DNA of 64,000 nucleotides from an uncultured Clostridia bacterium (GCA_934636105.1 CAKTZR010000011.1:35838-99837), one strand, 5' to 3'; shown: positions 1 through 7,875, counted from the stretch's first letter. Program-made: numbers and translations. Notes: generated by a model from the letters alone, not told the origin.

Positions 1-755
1 CGCTTGCGGCGCTTAATCAGCTCCACCATGAACTCACGGTAATCCAGATCGTCGTCATACAGCGCATCCGCGTCGATATCGGCGTTCCGCGTCACGCGGA
101 TCAGGCTCTTGGCCTTGACGGCGTAGCCCTCGAACACCTTCGGGATAAAATGCAGAATCAGTTCCTCGGCGAGCATATACGTCTTCTCGCTGGCGGAAAC
201 CTCGATCAGCCGCGGGAAAACGCCCGCGTTGCAGGGGATGATGCCCAGCTTATACTTGCCCTTCTTCCCCTCCAGCACGACCACGGCATAGATATCCTTG
301 TTGCGCAGGAACGGGAACGGCTGGCGGCGGCCCACGATGGAGGGCGAAATCAGCGGCGCGATTTCCGAATCGAAATAGCGCTCCAGCCGTTCGCTCTCCT
401 GCCGGCCGATCTTGCGGAAATCGACCAGCCGAACGCCCTGCTCCTCCAGCTTTTCCATCAGCCGGGCATAGACCTCGTCGCGCCGCCCGTTCAGCTCATG
501 CACGCGGGCGATCACCGCGTCGATCTGCTCCTTGGCCGTCATATGCGTCTTGTTTTCGCGCATCTTGGGCGAAACGTCGTCCTGATCCACCAGCGAACCG
601 ACGCGCACCATGAAAAACTCATCGAGGTTGCTCTGATAGATGGATGCAAAAGAGAGCCGTTCGCAAAGCGGGGTGTTCTCGTCCTCCGCTTCTTCGAGCA
701 CGCGCTCGTTAAACTTGAGCCACGAAAGCTCGCGGTTCATAAAAACGTCGTTCAT
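1..755 (-). CDS. ppk1: Polyphosphate kinase 1, N-terminal part (runs off window)
   Basis: The reverse strand encodes an open protein of at least 251 residues that starts at 755 and leaves the window at position 1. It opens MNDVFMNRELSWLKFNERVL, the typical Ppk1 N-terminal domain, followed by the SNLDEFFMVRVGSL helix region and the start of the head domain. Ppk1 reversibly transfers the terminal phosphate of ATP to polyphosphate. The catalytic histidines lie in the missing C-terminal part and cannot be checked. A GGGAGGAA ribosome site lies just upstream of the ATG. A sigma-A-like promoter sits about 90 bases upstream, so the gene is probably the first of its transcript. Family assignment is firm; completeness is unknown. 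Confidence 0.9.
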   Translation of the reverse strand, partial: MNDVFMNRELSWLKFNERVLEEAEDENTPLCERLSFASIYQSNLDEFFMVRVGSLVDQDDVSPKMRENKTHMTAKEQIDAVIARVHELNGRRDEVYARLMEKLEEQGVRLVDFRKIGRQESERLERYFDSEIAPLISPSIVGRRQPFPFLRNKDIYAVVVLEGKKGKYKLGIIPCNAGVFPRLIEVSASEKTYMLAEELILHFIPKVFEGYAVKAKSLIRVTRNADIDADALYDDDLDYREFMVELIKRRK

Positions 756-842
756 GGTGGTTCCTCCCGTTTCTCCGCAGTAGGCTTATAATACCCGTTT
801 GACGTAAAATCTGTGTGAAAATCAGTATAAACCTTATTTTAT

Positions 843-871
843 AGTATAGCATATTTGCGATAGGTTGACCA
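843..871 (-). promoter_or_regulatory. Likely sigma-A promoter of ppk1
   Basis: On the reverse strand TGGTCA (866-871) and TATACT (843-848) are separated by 17 bases, a 4/6 and 5/6 match to the vegetative consensus, about 90 bases upstream of the ppk1 start. Confidence 0.45.
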
Positions 872-991
872 GCATGGTTTATGCCCTCCCTGCAAAAAAC
901 CCCTGCTTTGCGCAGATATTCGGAATTTCCGCACAGAAATAAAGCAGATCGTCTATTTCACTGATCGAATTCGGAAAGGCATATTTTCCGC

Positions 992-1020
992 TTTTCATTT
1001 CCGTCCGGATGGTGTATAAT
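992..1020 (+). promoter_or_regulatory. Likely promoter of ybaB-recR
   Basis: TTTTCA (992-997), a 17-base spacer and a perfect TATAAT (1015-1020) lie about 40 bases upstream of the ybaB start. Confidence 0.6.
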
Positions 1021-1060
1021 GAAGGTCGCATGATTTTATGCTCAAGGAGGATTTTTCATT

Positions 1061-1399
1061 ATGGCAAGAGGCGGTTTCCCCGGCATTCCGGGCGGCAATA
1101 TGCAGCAGCTCATGCGTCAGGCGCAGAAGATGCAGCAGCAGATGATGAAGGCGCAGGAAGGCCTGGACGCGCGCGAGTACGAAGGCACGGCCGGCGGCGG
1201 CGCGGTTTCCTGCAAGGTCAGCGGCAAGCGTCAGCTTCTCTCCCTGACCATCGACAAGGACGCGGTCGATCCGGAAGAAGTCGAAATGCTTCAGGATATG
1301 ATCGTCGCGGCCGTCAACGACGCGCTCAAGAAGGGTGAGGAAACCCGCGAGAGCGAGATGTCCAAAATCGGCGGCGCCGGCATGGGCGGGATGTTTTAA
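1061..1399 (+). CDS. ybaB: YbaB/EbfC nucleoid-associated protein
   Basis: This 112-residue protein has the YbaB/EbfC layout: a Gln/Met-rich N-terminal helix (residues 14-33), a central sheet (SCKVSGKRQLLSLTID) and a C-terminal helix with the family-typical DALKKGEE. The family forms dimers that bind DNA and the nucleoid. AAGGAGG lies 10 bases upstream of the ATG. The gene ends two bases before recR, the conserved ybaB-recR order. dnaX, the usual upstream partner, is absent and ppk1 lies there instead, divergently. The Gly/Met-rich tail is common in Clostridia. Confidence 0.95.
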   Translation: MARGGFPGIPGGNMQQLMRQAQKMQQQMMKAQEGLDAREYEGTAGGGAVSCKVSGKRQLLSLTIDKDAVDPEEVEMLQDMIVAAVNDALKKGEETRESEMSKIGGAGMGGMF

Positions 1400-1401
1400 T
1401 C

Positions 1402-2001
1402 ATGGCCGGGCAGATTGAACCCATCGCGCGGATGGCGCAGCAGCTTTCCCGCCTGCCCGGTATCGGCGCAAAGACCGCGCAGCGGCTGGCGTATCACATC
1501 GTCTCCCTGCCGGAAGATCAGGTGCACGAGCTGGCCAGCGCCATCTGGCAGGGCCGCAAAGCGGTGAAATACTGCTCCATCTGCGGCAACTACACGGTGG
1601 AGGATCCCTGCCCGATCTGCGCGGATGAGAAGCGCCACAACGGCGTGATCTGCGTGGTGCGCGACCCCCGCGACGTGGCGGCTATGGAGCGCATGCGCGA
1701 TTTCAAGGGCTGCTATCACGTACTGCACGGCACCATCTCCCCCATGGAGGGCATCGGACCGGAGGATATCCGCATCCGCGAGCTGCTGGCCCGCGTCGGC
1801 AAAGAGGATATCCACGAGGTCATTCTGGCCACCAATCCGGATATCGAGGGCGAAGCAACGGCGAGCTATATCGCCCGCCTGCTCAAGCCGATGGGCATTC
1901 TGGTCACGCGCATCGCGCACGGCCTGCCTGTCGGCGGCGATCTGGAATACACCGACGAGGTGACATTAGCCAAGGCGATGGAAGGCCGAACTCAAATGTA
2001 A
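1402..2001 (+). CDS. recR: Recombination mediator RecR
   Basis: RecR, 199 residues, the usual length. It loads RecA with RecO at single-stranded gaps. Visible features are the N-terminal helix-hairpin-helix (LSRLPGIGAKTAQRLAYHI, about 16-34), a zinc finger with Cys58, Cys61, Cys70 and Cys73, and a Toprim domain from about residue 80 (VVRDPRDVAAMER; ATNPDIEGEATASYIA). It follows ybaB almost without a gap and has no separate promoter, so the two are probably co-transcribed. A strong intrinsic terminator follows at once. Confidence 0.97.
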   Translation: MAGQIEPIARMAQQLSRLPGIGAKTAQRLAYHIVSLPEDQVHELASAIWQGRKAVKYCSICGNYTVEDPCPICADEKRHNGVICVVRDPRDVAAMERMRDFKGCYHVLHGTISPMEGIGPEDIRIRELLARVGKEDIHEVILATNPDIEGEATASYIARLLKPMGILVTRIAHGLPVGGDLEYTDEVTLAKAMEGRTQM

Positions 2002-2002
2002 C

Positions 2003-2035
2003 AAAAAAGCGTCCGACTTGCTCGGGCGCTTTTTT
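2003..2035 (+). terminator. Intrinsic terminator after recR
   Basis: An A-rich arm, a GC stem (GCGTCCGA/CGGGCGC, with one mismatch) and a run of six T directly follow the recR stop. Confidence 0.85.
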
Positions 2036-2282
2036 GATGAAGAGGAGAAAGAAAGAGAAACACCATTCGCAGGCCCTTCTGCGCAAGCGCCCGCGATTCG
2101 CGACGGCTCTGCGTTCCGTCGATGAAATTATTATACGGCTTTGCTTTCGATTTGTCAATTTATTTTTGCATCATTCGAGTTGCATAATTTCTTTGAAACG
2201 CATTTTGAAGATGATTTCATTTCACTTTTGCATTTTATTTTGAATTTAAATCGCATTTTGTCTTTCAGCCGAACTCGTCTGC
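2036..2282. other. AT-rich intergenic stretch upstream of the HD gene
   Basis: About 250 bases, very AT-rich from 2120 on, with repeated GCATTTT-like words. I see no gene. Its position just upstream of a consensus promoter suits an UP-element-like role, but that is inference. Confidence 0.4.
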
Positions 2283-2311
2283 TTGACAGCATGGCTCCTC
2301 CTCGCTATAAT
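2283..2311 (+). promoter_or_regulatory. Consensus sigma-A promoter of the HD-domain gene
   Basis: A perfect TTGACA (2283-2288), 17-base spacer and perfect TATAAT (2306-2311). It rules out the upstream TTG at 2283 as a start codon and puts translation at 2352. Confidence 0.9.
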
Positions 2312-2351
2312 ACGAAGCATGCGATTTTATCCAATGAAGGAGTTGTTTTTC

Positions 2352-2927
2352 ATGACCTACGATGAGGCTTTTGCCCTGCTGCGCACATACAACAGCGAAC
2401 CGTTCCACATCACCCACGCGCTCACCGTTTCAAACGTCATGCGCCGAATGGCGAACGATTTGGGTTATGGCGACGAAGCCGATTTCTGGGCGATTGTCGG
2501 CCTTCTGCACGACATCGATTTTGAGCAGTGGCCGAACGAGCACTGCAAGAAGTGCGTCGAGCTGCTCAAGGACGGCGGCGCGGACGATCGGCTGATTCAC
2601 GCGGTCGTCTGCCACGGCTACGGTCTGTGCGTCGATGTAAAGCCGGAACACGAGATGGAAAAGGTGCTCTTTGCCTGCGACGAGCTGACGGGCCTGATCG
2701 GCGCATGCGCAAAGATGCGTCCCTCCGGCAGTATCACGGACATGGACCTCAAGAGTCTCAAGAAGAAATACAAGTCGAAGGGCTTCGCGGCGGGCTGCTC
2801 CCGCGAGGTCATCGCGCAGGGCGCAGACATGCTCGGCTGGGAACTGGACGATCTCCTCTCCCGCACGCTCGAAGCGATGAAGCCCGACGAAGCGATGATC
2901 GCCGCGACGGTCGCGGGCTTACAGTAA
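2352..2927 (+). CDS. HD-domain phosphohydrolase-like protein
   Basis: A 191-residue protein of the HD superfamily, metal-dependent phosphohydrolases. His22 (FHITHALTV), the His53-Asp54 doublet (GLLHDIDFEQW) and a later Asp (about 109, ACDELTGLI) make the H...HD...D set. Such stand-alone HD proteins act on nucleotides or unknown phosphoesters, so the substrate cannot be named. The start at ATG 2352 is preferred over the longer frame because a consensus promoter occupies 2283-2311 and GAAGGAG precedes this ATG. The last 9 bases overlap the convergent DUF4363 gene. Confidence 0.85.
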   Translation: MTYDEAFALLRTYNSEPFHITHALTVSNVMRRMANDLGYGDEADFWAIVGLLHDIDFEQWPNEHCKKCVELLKDGGADDRLIHAVVCHGYGLCVDVKPEHEMEKVLFACDELTGLIGACAKMRPSGSITDMDLKSLKKKYKSKGFAAGCSREVIAQGADMLGWELDDLLSRTLEAMKPDEAMIAATVAGLQ

Positions 2928-3302
2928 ATTCTGCCACGACAGCTCCTGCCGTTCCAAAACGTGCTCGATGTTTCCCTCCAACTCGCGGGCATACACGAAC
3001 GCGTCGTCTCTGTCCCCCATCTCCAGCGCTGCAACCAGCCGGGACAGCGTAAAGCGCACGTCGTCCGTCGCCGTGTGGTTGATAATCAGCTCCGCTTTGG
3101 GCGCTTCCGCGTCCCACCACGCGTCCATCTCGTTTGCGCGCTCAAGCCCGCGTTCCATCTCATTCTGCCCCAGCAAAAAGAGAAGCTCCTGCGTTCGTGC
3201 CATCGCGTCGCTGGTCAGCCTGACCACGGAAATCTGCTCCACCGCGCTGATCAGGCCGAGCAGCAGAAGCGTCACCGCCATCGTGATGATCTTTTTGCGC
3301 AT
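2919..3302 (-). CDS. DUF4363 family protein
   Basis: A 127-residue protein with an N-terminal signal or anchor (residues 5-22) and a helical extracytoplasmic remainder. Size, layout and position directly after a DUF421 gene match DUF4363, which commonly pairs with YetF-type proteins in spore formers. Function unknown. The pair is separated by one base and is probably one transcript. Its 3' end overlaps the converging HD gene by nine bases. Confidence 0.75.
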   Translation of the reverse strand: MRKKIITMAVTLLLLGLISAVEQISVVRLTSDAMARTQELLFLLGQNEMERGLERANEMDAWWDAEAPKAELIINHTATDDVRFTLSRLVAALEMGDRDDAFVYARELEGNIEHVLERQELSWQNLL

Positions 3303-3303
3303 G

Positions 3304-4029
3304 TTACCACCTCACCTGCCCCGGTTTGAGCACATCCAGCGTCAGCAGCCGCCCGTCGTCGCCCTTTTCCTGCACGAGCAGGCTCCCCTGCGTATCCAGC
3401 GTCGCAATCAGCACGTCTTTATCCCGTGCAATGCCCTGATCCTGCAAGATTCGCCGCAGCCACCCAGGCTCAAGTCCCGCAATGCGCATGCTCCTCTCCT
3501 GCATCTGTCCGTCGAGAATCAGCGTCAGCGGAATACCTTCGTATACCTGCGGCAGCTTCATTTCTCCGCGCGTCGCGGGGCGGTTGTCCGCCGACGGGAA
3601 CACACTCAACGAGCCGTTTGTTTCCAGCACGACGCTTCCCGCTTCGCCCAGACCGAGCACGCCGCCGCTCCGCATGCCTTCCATCAAGTCGGATAAATCA
3701 AAGCAGAGCTTCGCCAGCTCCTTTTCGCAGATTTTGCCGTCGCGCACCAGCACGCTCGGCCGCCCGCAGATGATCCGCCGCATTTTCACACTTGCATACG
3801 AAAGCGCACTGAGCAGGCTGTGTACCAGCAGCAGCGTTAAAATCGAAACCACGCCGCTGAGCAGGGGGATTTCCACATCCGCCATCGGCAGCGTCGCCAA
3901 ATCCGAAATCATCAGCGTGATGACCACTTCATACGGCTGCAGCTGCGCCAGCTGCCGCTTGCCCATCAGCCGCAGCACCACCGCCGTCACAAAAAAGAGC
4001 ACAATCGTTCGCAAAAAGCCTGTCAGCAT
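3304..4029 (-). CDS. DUF421 (YetF-type) membrane protein
   Basis: A 241-residue protein with three N-terminal membrane helices (about residues 5-20, 33-50 and 57-75). Two copies of the YetF cytoplasmic fold follow, with the hallmark GRPSVLVRDGKI and KEELAKLCFDLSDLMEGMRSGGV-like helices. In Bacillus, members are linked to spore and germination membranes and to kinase-associated membrane complexes, but the biochemical role is unknown. The gene is followed after one base by the DUF4363 partner. Confidence 0.85.
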   Translation of the reverse strand: MLTGFLRTIVLFFVTAVVLRLMGKRQLAQLQPYEVVITLMISDLATLPMADVEIPLLSGVVSILTLLLVHSLLSALSYASVKMRRIICGRPSVLVRDGKICEKELAKLCFDLSDLMEGMRSGGVLGLGEAGSVVLETNGSLSVFPSADNRPATRGEMKLPQVYEGIPLTLILDGQMQERSMRIAGLEPGWLRRILQDQGIARDKDVLIATLDTQGSLLVQEKGDDGRLLTLDVLKPGQVRW

Positions 4030-4079
4030 GTTCCCCTCTCCTTTGGAGATAGGATGTGCCGACAGGCTTTTTTTGATGC

Positions 4080-4112
4080 AAAAAAAGCGTCAGCCTCTCG
4101 CAAAGCTGACGC
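4080..4112 (-). terminator. Intrinsic terminator after the nitroreductase gene
   Basis: Stem GCGTCAGC/GCTGACGC with a ten-base loop, followed on the reverse strand by seven T. Confidence 0.85.
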
Positions 4113-4203
4113 AAAATCTTTTTCTATATACGGTTGGGACACGTGCGAAAAGCTTCCAAGCCTTTCCACATCTCCGGCGGAAATGGGTGCGGCCTCAGGC
4201 CGC

Positions 4204-4920
4204 TTACGCCTTCATCGCATATCCGCCGTCCGTCTTTTTCCAGATGGCGGTGCGTCCGGCCTTCGCCGCGCCGACAGCAGCATGCAGCATGCAGATGCCG
4301 CGATCCAGCGGTGCATATTTCTTATAGAGCACGGTCGTTTCCAAAATCGACACGCTGGTTTTGTCCGCGACGATCTTCCACGGCTGCTGATTGATCGCGC
4401 TGGGCGCAAGGCGCGCCGCGAGCACGGCTTCCTTCTGCCATGCGCCGAGCTGACCGAGCTGCTCCTCGCTCATGCCGCAGACCTTTTCCAGCTCCTTGCG
4501 TTTGGGCGCAAAGGCGGGCAGATTCGCCTTGCCGATAGAAATCACGCAATGCACGGCCTCATCCGTCTGCAAATCGACGTTGCGGTTGATGATATCCGGG
4601 TAGAAACCCGCGCCGAGCCAGCACGTGCCCAGCCCCATCGAAGTGGCTTCCAACACAAGCGCTTCGCCCATGTAGCCCTCGACCTCCATCGGTGTGCCGC
4701 GCTTGGCGATGATGACGGCGTAAACATCCGTGCCCTTGATCTGGCTCTTGAGGCCGGGACCCTTGAACATGCGGATTTTCACGCCCTGCCAGCTGAGCTT
4801 GCGGCAGGTCTCGCCGAGTTTATCCAGCTGCGCCTTATCCGGCGCGGACGTATACTGACGAACCGAGCTGCGCGCATAAAGCGCGTCGATCCAATTTTTC
4901 TGAATGCCAAGTTCAAACAT
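4204..4920 (-). CDS. Nitroreductase-family protein
   Basis: A 238-residue FMN-dependent nitroreductase-type protein of the two-domain 'putative TM nitroreductase' kind. The N-terminal half carries RSSVRQYTS (FMN phosphate contact) and GEALVLEATSMGLGTCWLG. The C-terminal half carries LAARLAPSAINQQPWK and a final SILETT/RGICM sheet. Family members reduce nitro or quinone compounds with NAD(P)H; the substrate is unknown. I choose ATG 4920 (MFELGIQKNW) over the TTG two codons upstream because a GGGAG ribosome site lies 10 bases before it. A strong terminator follows. Confidence 0.85.
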   Translation of the reverse strand: MFELGIQKNWIDALYARSSVRQYTSAPDKAQLDKLGETCRKLSWQGVKIRMFKGPGLKSQIKGTDVYAVIIAKRGTPMEVEGYMGEALVLEATSMGLGTCWLGAGFYPDIINRNVDLQTDEAVHCVISIGKANLPAFAPKRKELEKVCGMSEEQLGQLGAWQKEAVLAARLAPSAINQQPWKIVADKTSVSILETTVLYKKYAPLDRGICMLHAAVGAAKAGRTAIWKKTDGGYAMKA

Positions 4921-4975
4921 CTGCAAACCGCTCCCTGTTTCAAAAGGGCAAACGCCCTCAAATTCATACGCGTAT

Positions 4976-5005
4976 ACTTTATCACGTAAAGCGCATGAAT
5001 GTCAA
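4976..5005 (-). promoter_or_regulatory. Likely promoter of the nitroreductase gene
   Basis: Reverse-strand TTGACA (5000-5005) with TAAAGT (4976-4981) at an 18-base spacing, about 55 bases upstream of the start. Confidence 0.5.
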
Positions 5006-5024
5006 CGAAAAACGCTGACTCCGT

Positions 5025-5072
5025 TCAAAAACAACATGGATGCTTCCTCTTACATTCATAAAAGCATCCATG
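5025..5072 (-). terminator. Intrinsic terminator of the AT-rich cassette
   Basis: An 11-base-pair stem (CATGGATGCTT/AAGCATCCATG, arms at 5035-5045 and 5062-5072) followed on the reverse strand by TTGTTTTTG. It closes the four-gene transcript that begins at about 7786. Confidence 0.75.
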
Positions 5073-5133
5073 CTAAGAACCTAGTTGTTCAATTTTCACT
5101 TGGAATGTTTCTTTTTTCATTGTAGGAAGGTGT

Positions 5134-5337
5134 TTAATATTTTCTATGAATAAACTCAATGATGATGTCCCTAAAAGCATGGACAATTTCAATTATCACC
5201 TCATCGCTTACCATTTTACTATTTCCAATCGCTACCATTTCTTTAAACACCCCCAGTTTTTCTTCTATCTTCTGCACTTTTTGAACTAATTCTGTTGTCT
5301 GGATTTCCGCCTGCTTGTTTGTATTCTCTTCTATCAT
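5134..5337 (-). CDS. Small protein of unknown function (67 aa), AT-rich cassette
   Basis: I do not recognise this 67-residue protein. It is acidic at the N-terminus (MIEENTNKQAEIQ), then a probable amphipathic or coiled-coil helix (residues 14-35, VQKVQKIEEKLGVFKEMV), then a hydrophobic helix with a basic tail (IIEIVHAFRDIIIEFIHRKY). AAGGAGG lies 8 bases before the ATG but is partly inside a hairpin (5341-5381), so translation may be controlled. It is the last gene of the four-gene AT-rich transcript, 69 bases after the 344-residue gene. A partner or inhibitor role is possible but untested. Confidence 0.6.
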   Translation of the reverse strand: MIEENTNKQAEIQTTELVQKVQKIEEKLGVFKEMVAIGNSKMVSDEVIIEIVHAFRDIIIEFIHRKY

Positions 5338-5340
5338 TTA

Positions 5341-5381
5341 AAAGGCCTCCTTATCTTTGATAAGATTATTCTAAGGCCTTT
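5341..5381 (-). promoter_or_regulatory. Hairpin over the ribosome site of the 67-aa gene
   Basis: Outer arms AAAGGCCT/AGGCCTTT (5341-5348, 5374-5381) and inner arms CTTATC/GATAAG (5350-5355, 5359-5364) enclose the AAGGAGG of the downstream gene. No T run follows, so it reads as an RBS-occluding structure rather than a terminator. Confidence 0.5.
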
Positions 5382-5406
5382 GGTTAAGTCTCATTAAGAA
5401 CGAAAA

Positions 5407-6441
5407 TCAGGATTTTTCTCGCCCCATTTTAAGCGCCGTGTAGATTTTCTTGACATACCTAATTCTTTTACTCGTCCAATTCTTATCAGTCACAAAAATC
5501 TGAAACACGTTATAGGTTTCCATCACCGAAGCCCAGTCCTCAACATTCGTATTCTTAACAAACCATTCTGTGATATTAACTCCTCTATACGTCATACGCG
5601 ACCGCATCACTGATGCCGTTACCAATGCTTCTCTGTATCGAATTTCATCCATTCCTGAGAAATTTGCAAATGCCGTCACGTACTTTTCTCGTATGATAAC
5701 CATGCGGCTATCCGTGTGAACGATACCTCCAGTATATTGATATGGAAGACAAGATATTAAGCCTACCTTTCCGCAGAATAAAGAACATTTTCGTTCTACA
5801 TCTTCGATGTACTTTAACCCCATTTTCTCCATTTCAGCAGCAATATTATAGTAAAAATCAAAAGAATATTTCCAGGCCAAAGTAAACACAACCATAGAAG
5901 CAAAAACCATGTTTTCTGGGCTATCTCCTGCTTTTTTCTTCCACTTTCGTATGACATCATCGTATTCGTTTGCATAATCAATGAATGTTTGCTTGGAAAA
6001 ATTCTTACTAATGATCTTACCGTCTGCAATCGCAGAAACCAATCTCATATCATGGACATTATTTATCTCCCAATACTGAAAATCATTAAACGGATAACCT
6101 GCAATTTTTCTTTGTATATCTCCCATCTCTGGTGGTAACAAGTCATCCAATTCTATACCTAACTGTTCCTTGTATACGTTGTATTCTTGCATTCGGTAGT
6201 CATTTATTTTTTGAACAGTTCTTTGAAGTCTCATTCTTTCATCATCTAACTCCGGTGAGTCCATATGTGATCTTAACGAACCCTTCTCCGCTGTTAAATC
6301 ATATGCACATTTACAACACTCAAATAGAATATGCAGTGCTAAATCATTCAGACTGATTTTATCTTCAAATAAGAATCGTACATACCCCTCAGGAAAATTA
6401 TTCACGATAACCTGTTTTATCGTTTCAAATACTTTTTGCAT
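5407..6441 (-). CDS. Unknown protein (344 aa), AT-rich cassette
   Basis: I recognise no family. The 344-residue protein appears mostly alpha-helical and soluble. Visible features are a helical N-terminal third (DDERMRLQRTVQKINDYRMQEY), a central DYANEYDDVIRKWKKK helix, a hydrophobic segment (about 185-203, MVVFTLAWKYSFDFYYNIA) and a basic C-terminus (KRIRYVKKIYTALKMGREKS). There are no nuclease, ATPase or HTH motifs. Codon use is AT-rich, unlike neighbouring host genes. No good ribosome site precedes the ATG; AAGGAG lies 27 bases upstream, ahead of a short out-of-frame ORF of six codons ending near this start. It follows the 265-residue gene by 40 bases. Confidence 0.6.
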   Translation of the reverse strand: MQKVFETIKQVIVNNFPEGYVRFLFEDKISLNDLALHILFECCKCAYDLTAEKGSLRSHMDSPELDDERMRLQRTVQKINDYRMQEYNVYKEQLGIELDDLLPPEMGDIQRKIAGYPFNDFQYWEINNVHDMRLVSAIADGKIISKNFSKQTFIDYANEYDDVIRKWKKKAGDSPENMVFASMVVFTLAWKYSFDFYYNIAAEMEKMGLKYIEDVERKCSLFCGKVGLISCLPYQYTGGIVHTDSRMVIIREKYVTAFANFSGMDEIRYREALVTASVMRSRMTYRGVNITEWFVKNTNVEDWASVMETYNVFQIFVTDKNWTSKRIRYVKKIYTALKMGREKS

Positions 6442-6481
6442 CTTATCATTTAATATGGCTGTTCATCTCCTTCCTGAAAAA

Positions 6482-7279
6482 CTATTTATCATCAATATAC
6501 GCTAAATGAATTATACTATTTATTGCATCAACTAAATTCATTTTTGATTCCAAATAATCTTCCGGAACCATGATTTGAATCAGTTTGTTCATATATATTT
6601 GAAATTTCTCATGGTATTCAAATAATATATTTTCAATATCATCAGCCTTGTAACTATCTCTATGCAGCATAGACGGTACTCTGCCATTTATCCCAATAGA
6701 TAGATTTGTAAAATTAGCTCCCAGTCCTTCAAAATATATCGTCCCCTGATGCTTAATTTTATTATATAGGGAACGAAGTTTTAGTGTATTTTGAGCATTA
6801 TCAAAGGCTGTTACCTCTTCCAATAATTTCTGCGCTTTAGCAAACCCAACCCCATGTAGTGAGATAGCACATTTAAGTTGAGCTACTATATTATCCCTAG
6901 TGCATTCTTTCTCCATTTCCTTATATTTTTGTTGCCTCAAATATTGTAGCGATGAAGGTTGAATATAGGCCCACACTACTTGCCAGCTTATATCTAAGCA
7001 TATTGCATATTCTAGAAGGGCATCCAATAAAAAATGACACTTAACATATAGCTTACTGATATCGTCATCTCCTGCAATGTCTCCAAAATCTTTTGAATCG
7101 GCAGATATAAATGATGCTCGTGCATTACAAAATGCCTGGTACACATCTTCAATTTTATGACCAACAGCCACTAAGGATGGATCGCTCTCCGCATACTTTA
7201 AATACTGAACATCTAACGGAGCATATTTTTTCCATTCATGAAAGTTTGAATCACTAATAATATCATCGTAATTCAGCAT
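6482..7279 (-). CDS. Unknown helical protein, possible HEPN-like (265 aa), AT-rich cassette
   Basis: A 265-residue helical protein with no family I can name with certainty. LRSLYNKIKHQGTIYF (about 181-196) resembles the Arg/Asn...Lys-His motif of HEPN-fold proteins such as the Cthe_2314-like group, often RNases or ligand-binding helical proteins in defence loci. The N-terminal half has long amphipathic helices (VGHKIEDVYQAFCNARASFIS; KCHFLLDALLEYAICL). I prefer ATG 7279 (MLNYDD) because GGGTG precedes it; the frame-extending ATG at 7315 has no ribosome site. It is second in the four-gene transcript. The HEPN reading is inference from one motif. Confidence 0.55.
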   Translation of the reverse strand: MLNYDDIISDSNFHEWKKYAPLDVQYLKYAESDPSLVAVGHKIEDVYQAFCNARASFISADSKDFGDIAGDDDISKLYVKCHFLLDALLEYAICLDISWQVVWAYIQPSSLQYLRQQKYKEMEKECTRDNIVAQLKCAISLHGVGFAKAQKLLEEVTAFDNAQNTLKLRSLYNKIKHQGTIYFEGLGANFTNLSIGINGRVPSMLHRDSYKADDIENILFEYHEKFQIYMNKLIQIMVPEDYLESKMNLVDAINSIIHLAYIDDK

Positions 7280-7406
7280 ATAACACCCGCCGCTTTCATT
7301 CTTGCGCACGTCCATAACGGACGCTTTTTGATAAATCCTAGTGCATAATTGTTCGCTTCACATATCTTTTTTAGTCATCAAGTATAGATATCCATATTCA
7401 TTAGCC

Positions 7407-7700
7407 TCAATTCTGCCATCCCTCTTTCATCGCAAGTACTATGAGTTGCTTTTCTAAATTATACCGGATATCAGATTCCGCAGCTTGATTAAAAGGTCGA
7501 ACTTCTGTTGTCGGCAATGCCGTAACCATTGCAAAAATTTCTGGATACTTTCCGTTATTCTGAACAACCTGCATTTGTGCAGAAGCACAGTCAAAAGGAT
7601 TTTTCTGAAGCTCGTTCCACGTATCCAGAATATCCTTTTCCAACGATGTGATTTGTTTTGCCTGCCGTAGTCCCTCAATCCATAAACTAAAATCCATCAT
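7407..7700 (-). CDS. Small unknown protein (97 aa), AT-rich cassette
   Basis: Unrecognised 97-residue protein, first gene of the AT-rich transcript. It begins MMDFSLWIEGLRQAKQIT. The middle (TWNELQKNPFDCASAQMQVVQ) and the end (RYNLEKQLIVLAMKEGWQN) look helical. GGGAGGG lies four bases before the tandem ATGs at 7700 and 7697, which decides against the longer frame from 7754. A TTGATG/TATAAT promoter lies about 90 bases upstream. A gap of 127 bases to the next gene holds nothing I recognise. Confidence 0.55.
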   Translation of the reverse strand: MMDFSLWIEGLRQAKQITSLEKDILDTWNELQKNPFDCASAQMQVVQNNGKYPEIFAMVTALPTTEVRPFNQAAESDIRYNLEKQLIVLAMKEGWQN

Positions 7701-7791
7701 TCGCCCTCCCTTACATTGGTCGCTGATATTCCACCCAAAAAACTTTTTTGTCACTCTAATAATATGATACCCGTTCCAAATTTATACCTAC

Positions 7792-7820
7792 ATTATATGA
7801 TTAAAGACAAGTTTCATCAA
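7792..7820 (-). promoter_or_regulatory. Promoter of the AT-rich cassette
   Basis: Reverse-strand TTGATG (7815-7820), 17-base spacer, perfect TATAAT (7792-7797). Expected start near 7786, giving a leader of about 85 bases before the 97-aa gene. Confidence 0.75.
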
Positions 7821-7848
7821 GCCTACCGTAACCATCTATCTAAATACG

Positions 7849-7875
7849 AAAAAATCCGGCAACAACGTTGCCGGA
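7849..7875 (-). terminator. Intrinsic terminator after the adhE/kinase operon
   Basis: Nine-base-pair stem TCCGGCAAC/GTTGCCGGA with a three-base loop, followed on the reverse strand by six T. Confidence 0.85.

Larger units (their letters stand above)
756..1060. other. Divergent intergenic region ppk1/ybaB
   Basis: About 305 bases without a gene. It carries the ppk1 and ybaB promoters and is AT-richer than its surroundings. I see no RNA gene or repeat in it. Confidence 0.6.

Noticed and set aside
1009..1338. 109-codon + strand frame overlapping the start of ybaB
   Set aside because: Different frame from ybaB, Arg-rich shadow without its own ribosome site.
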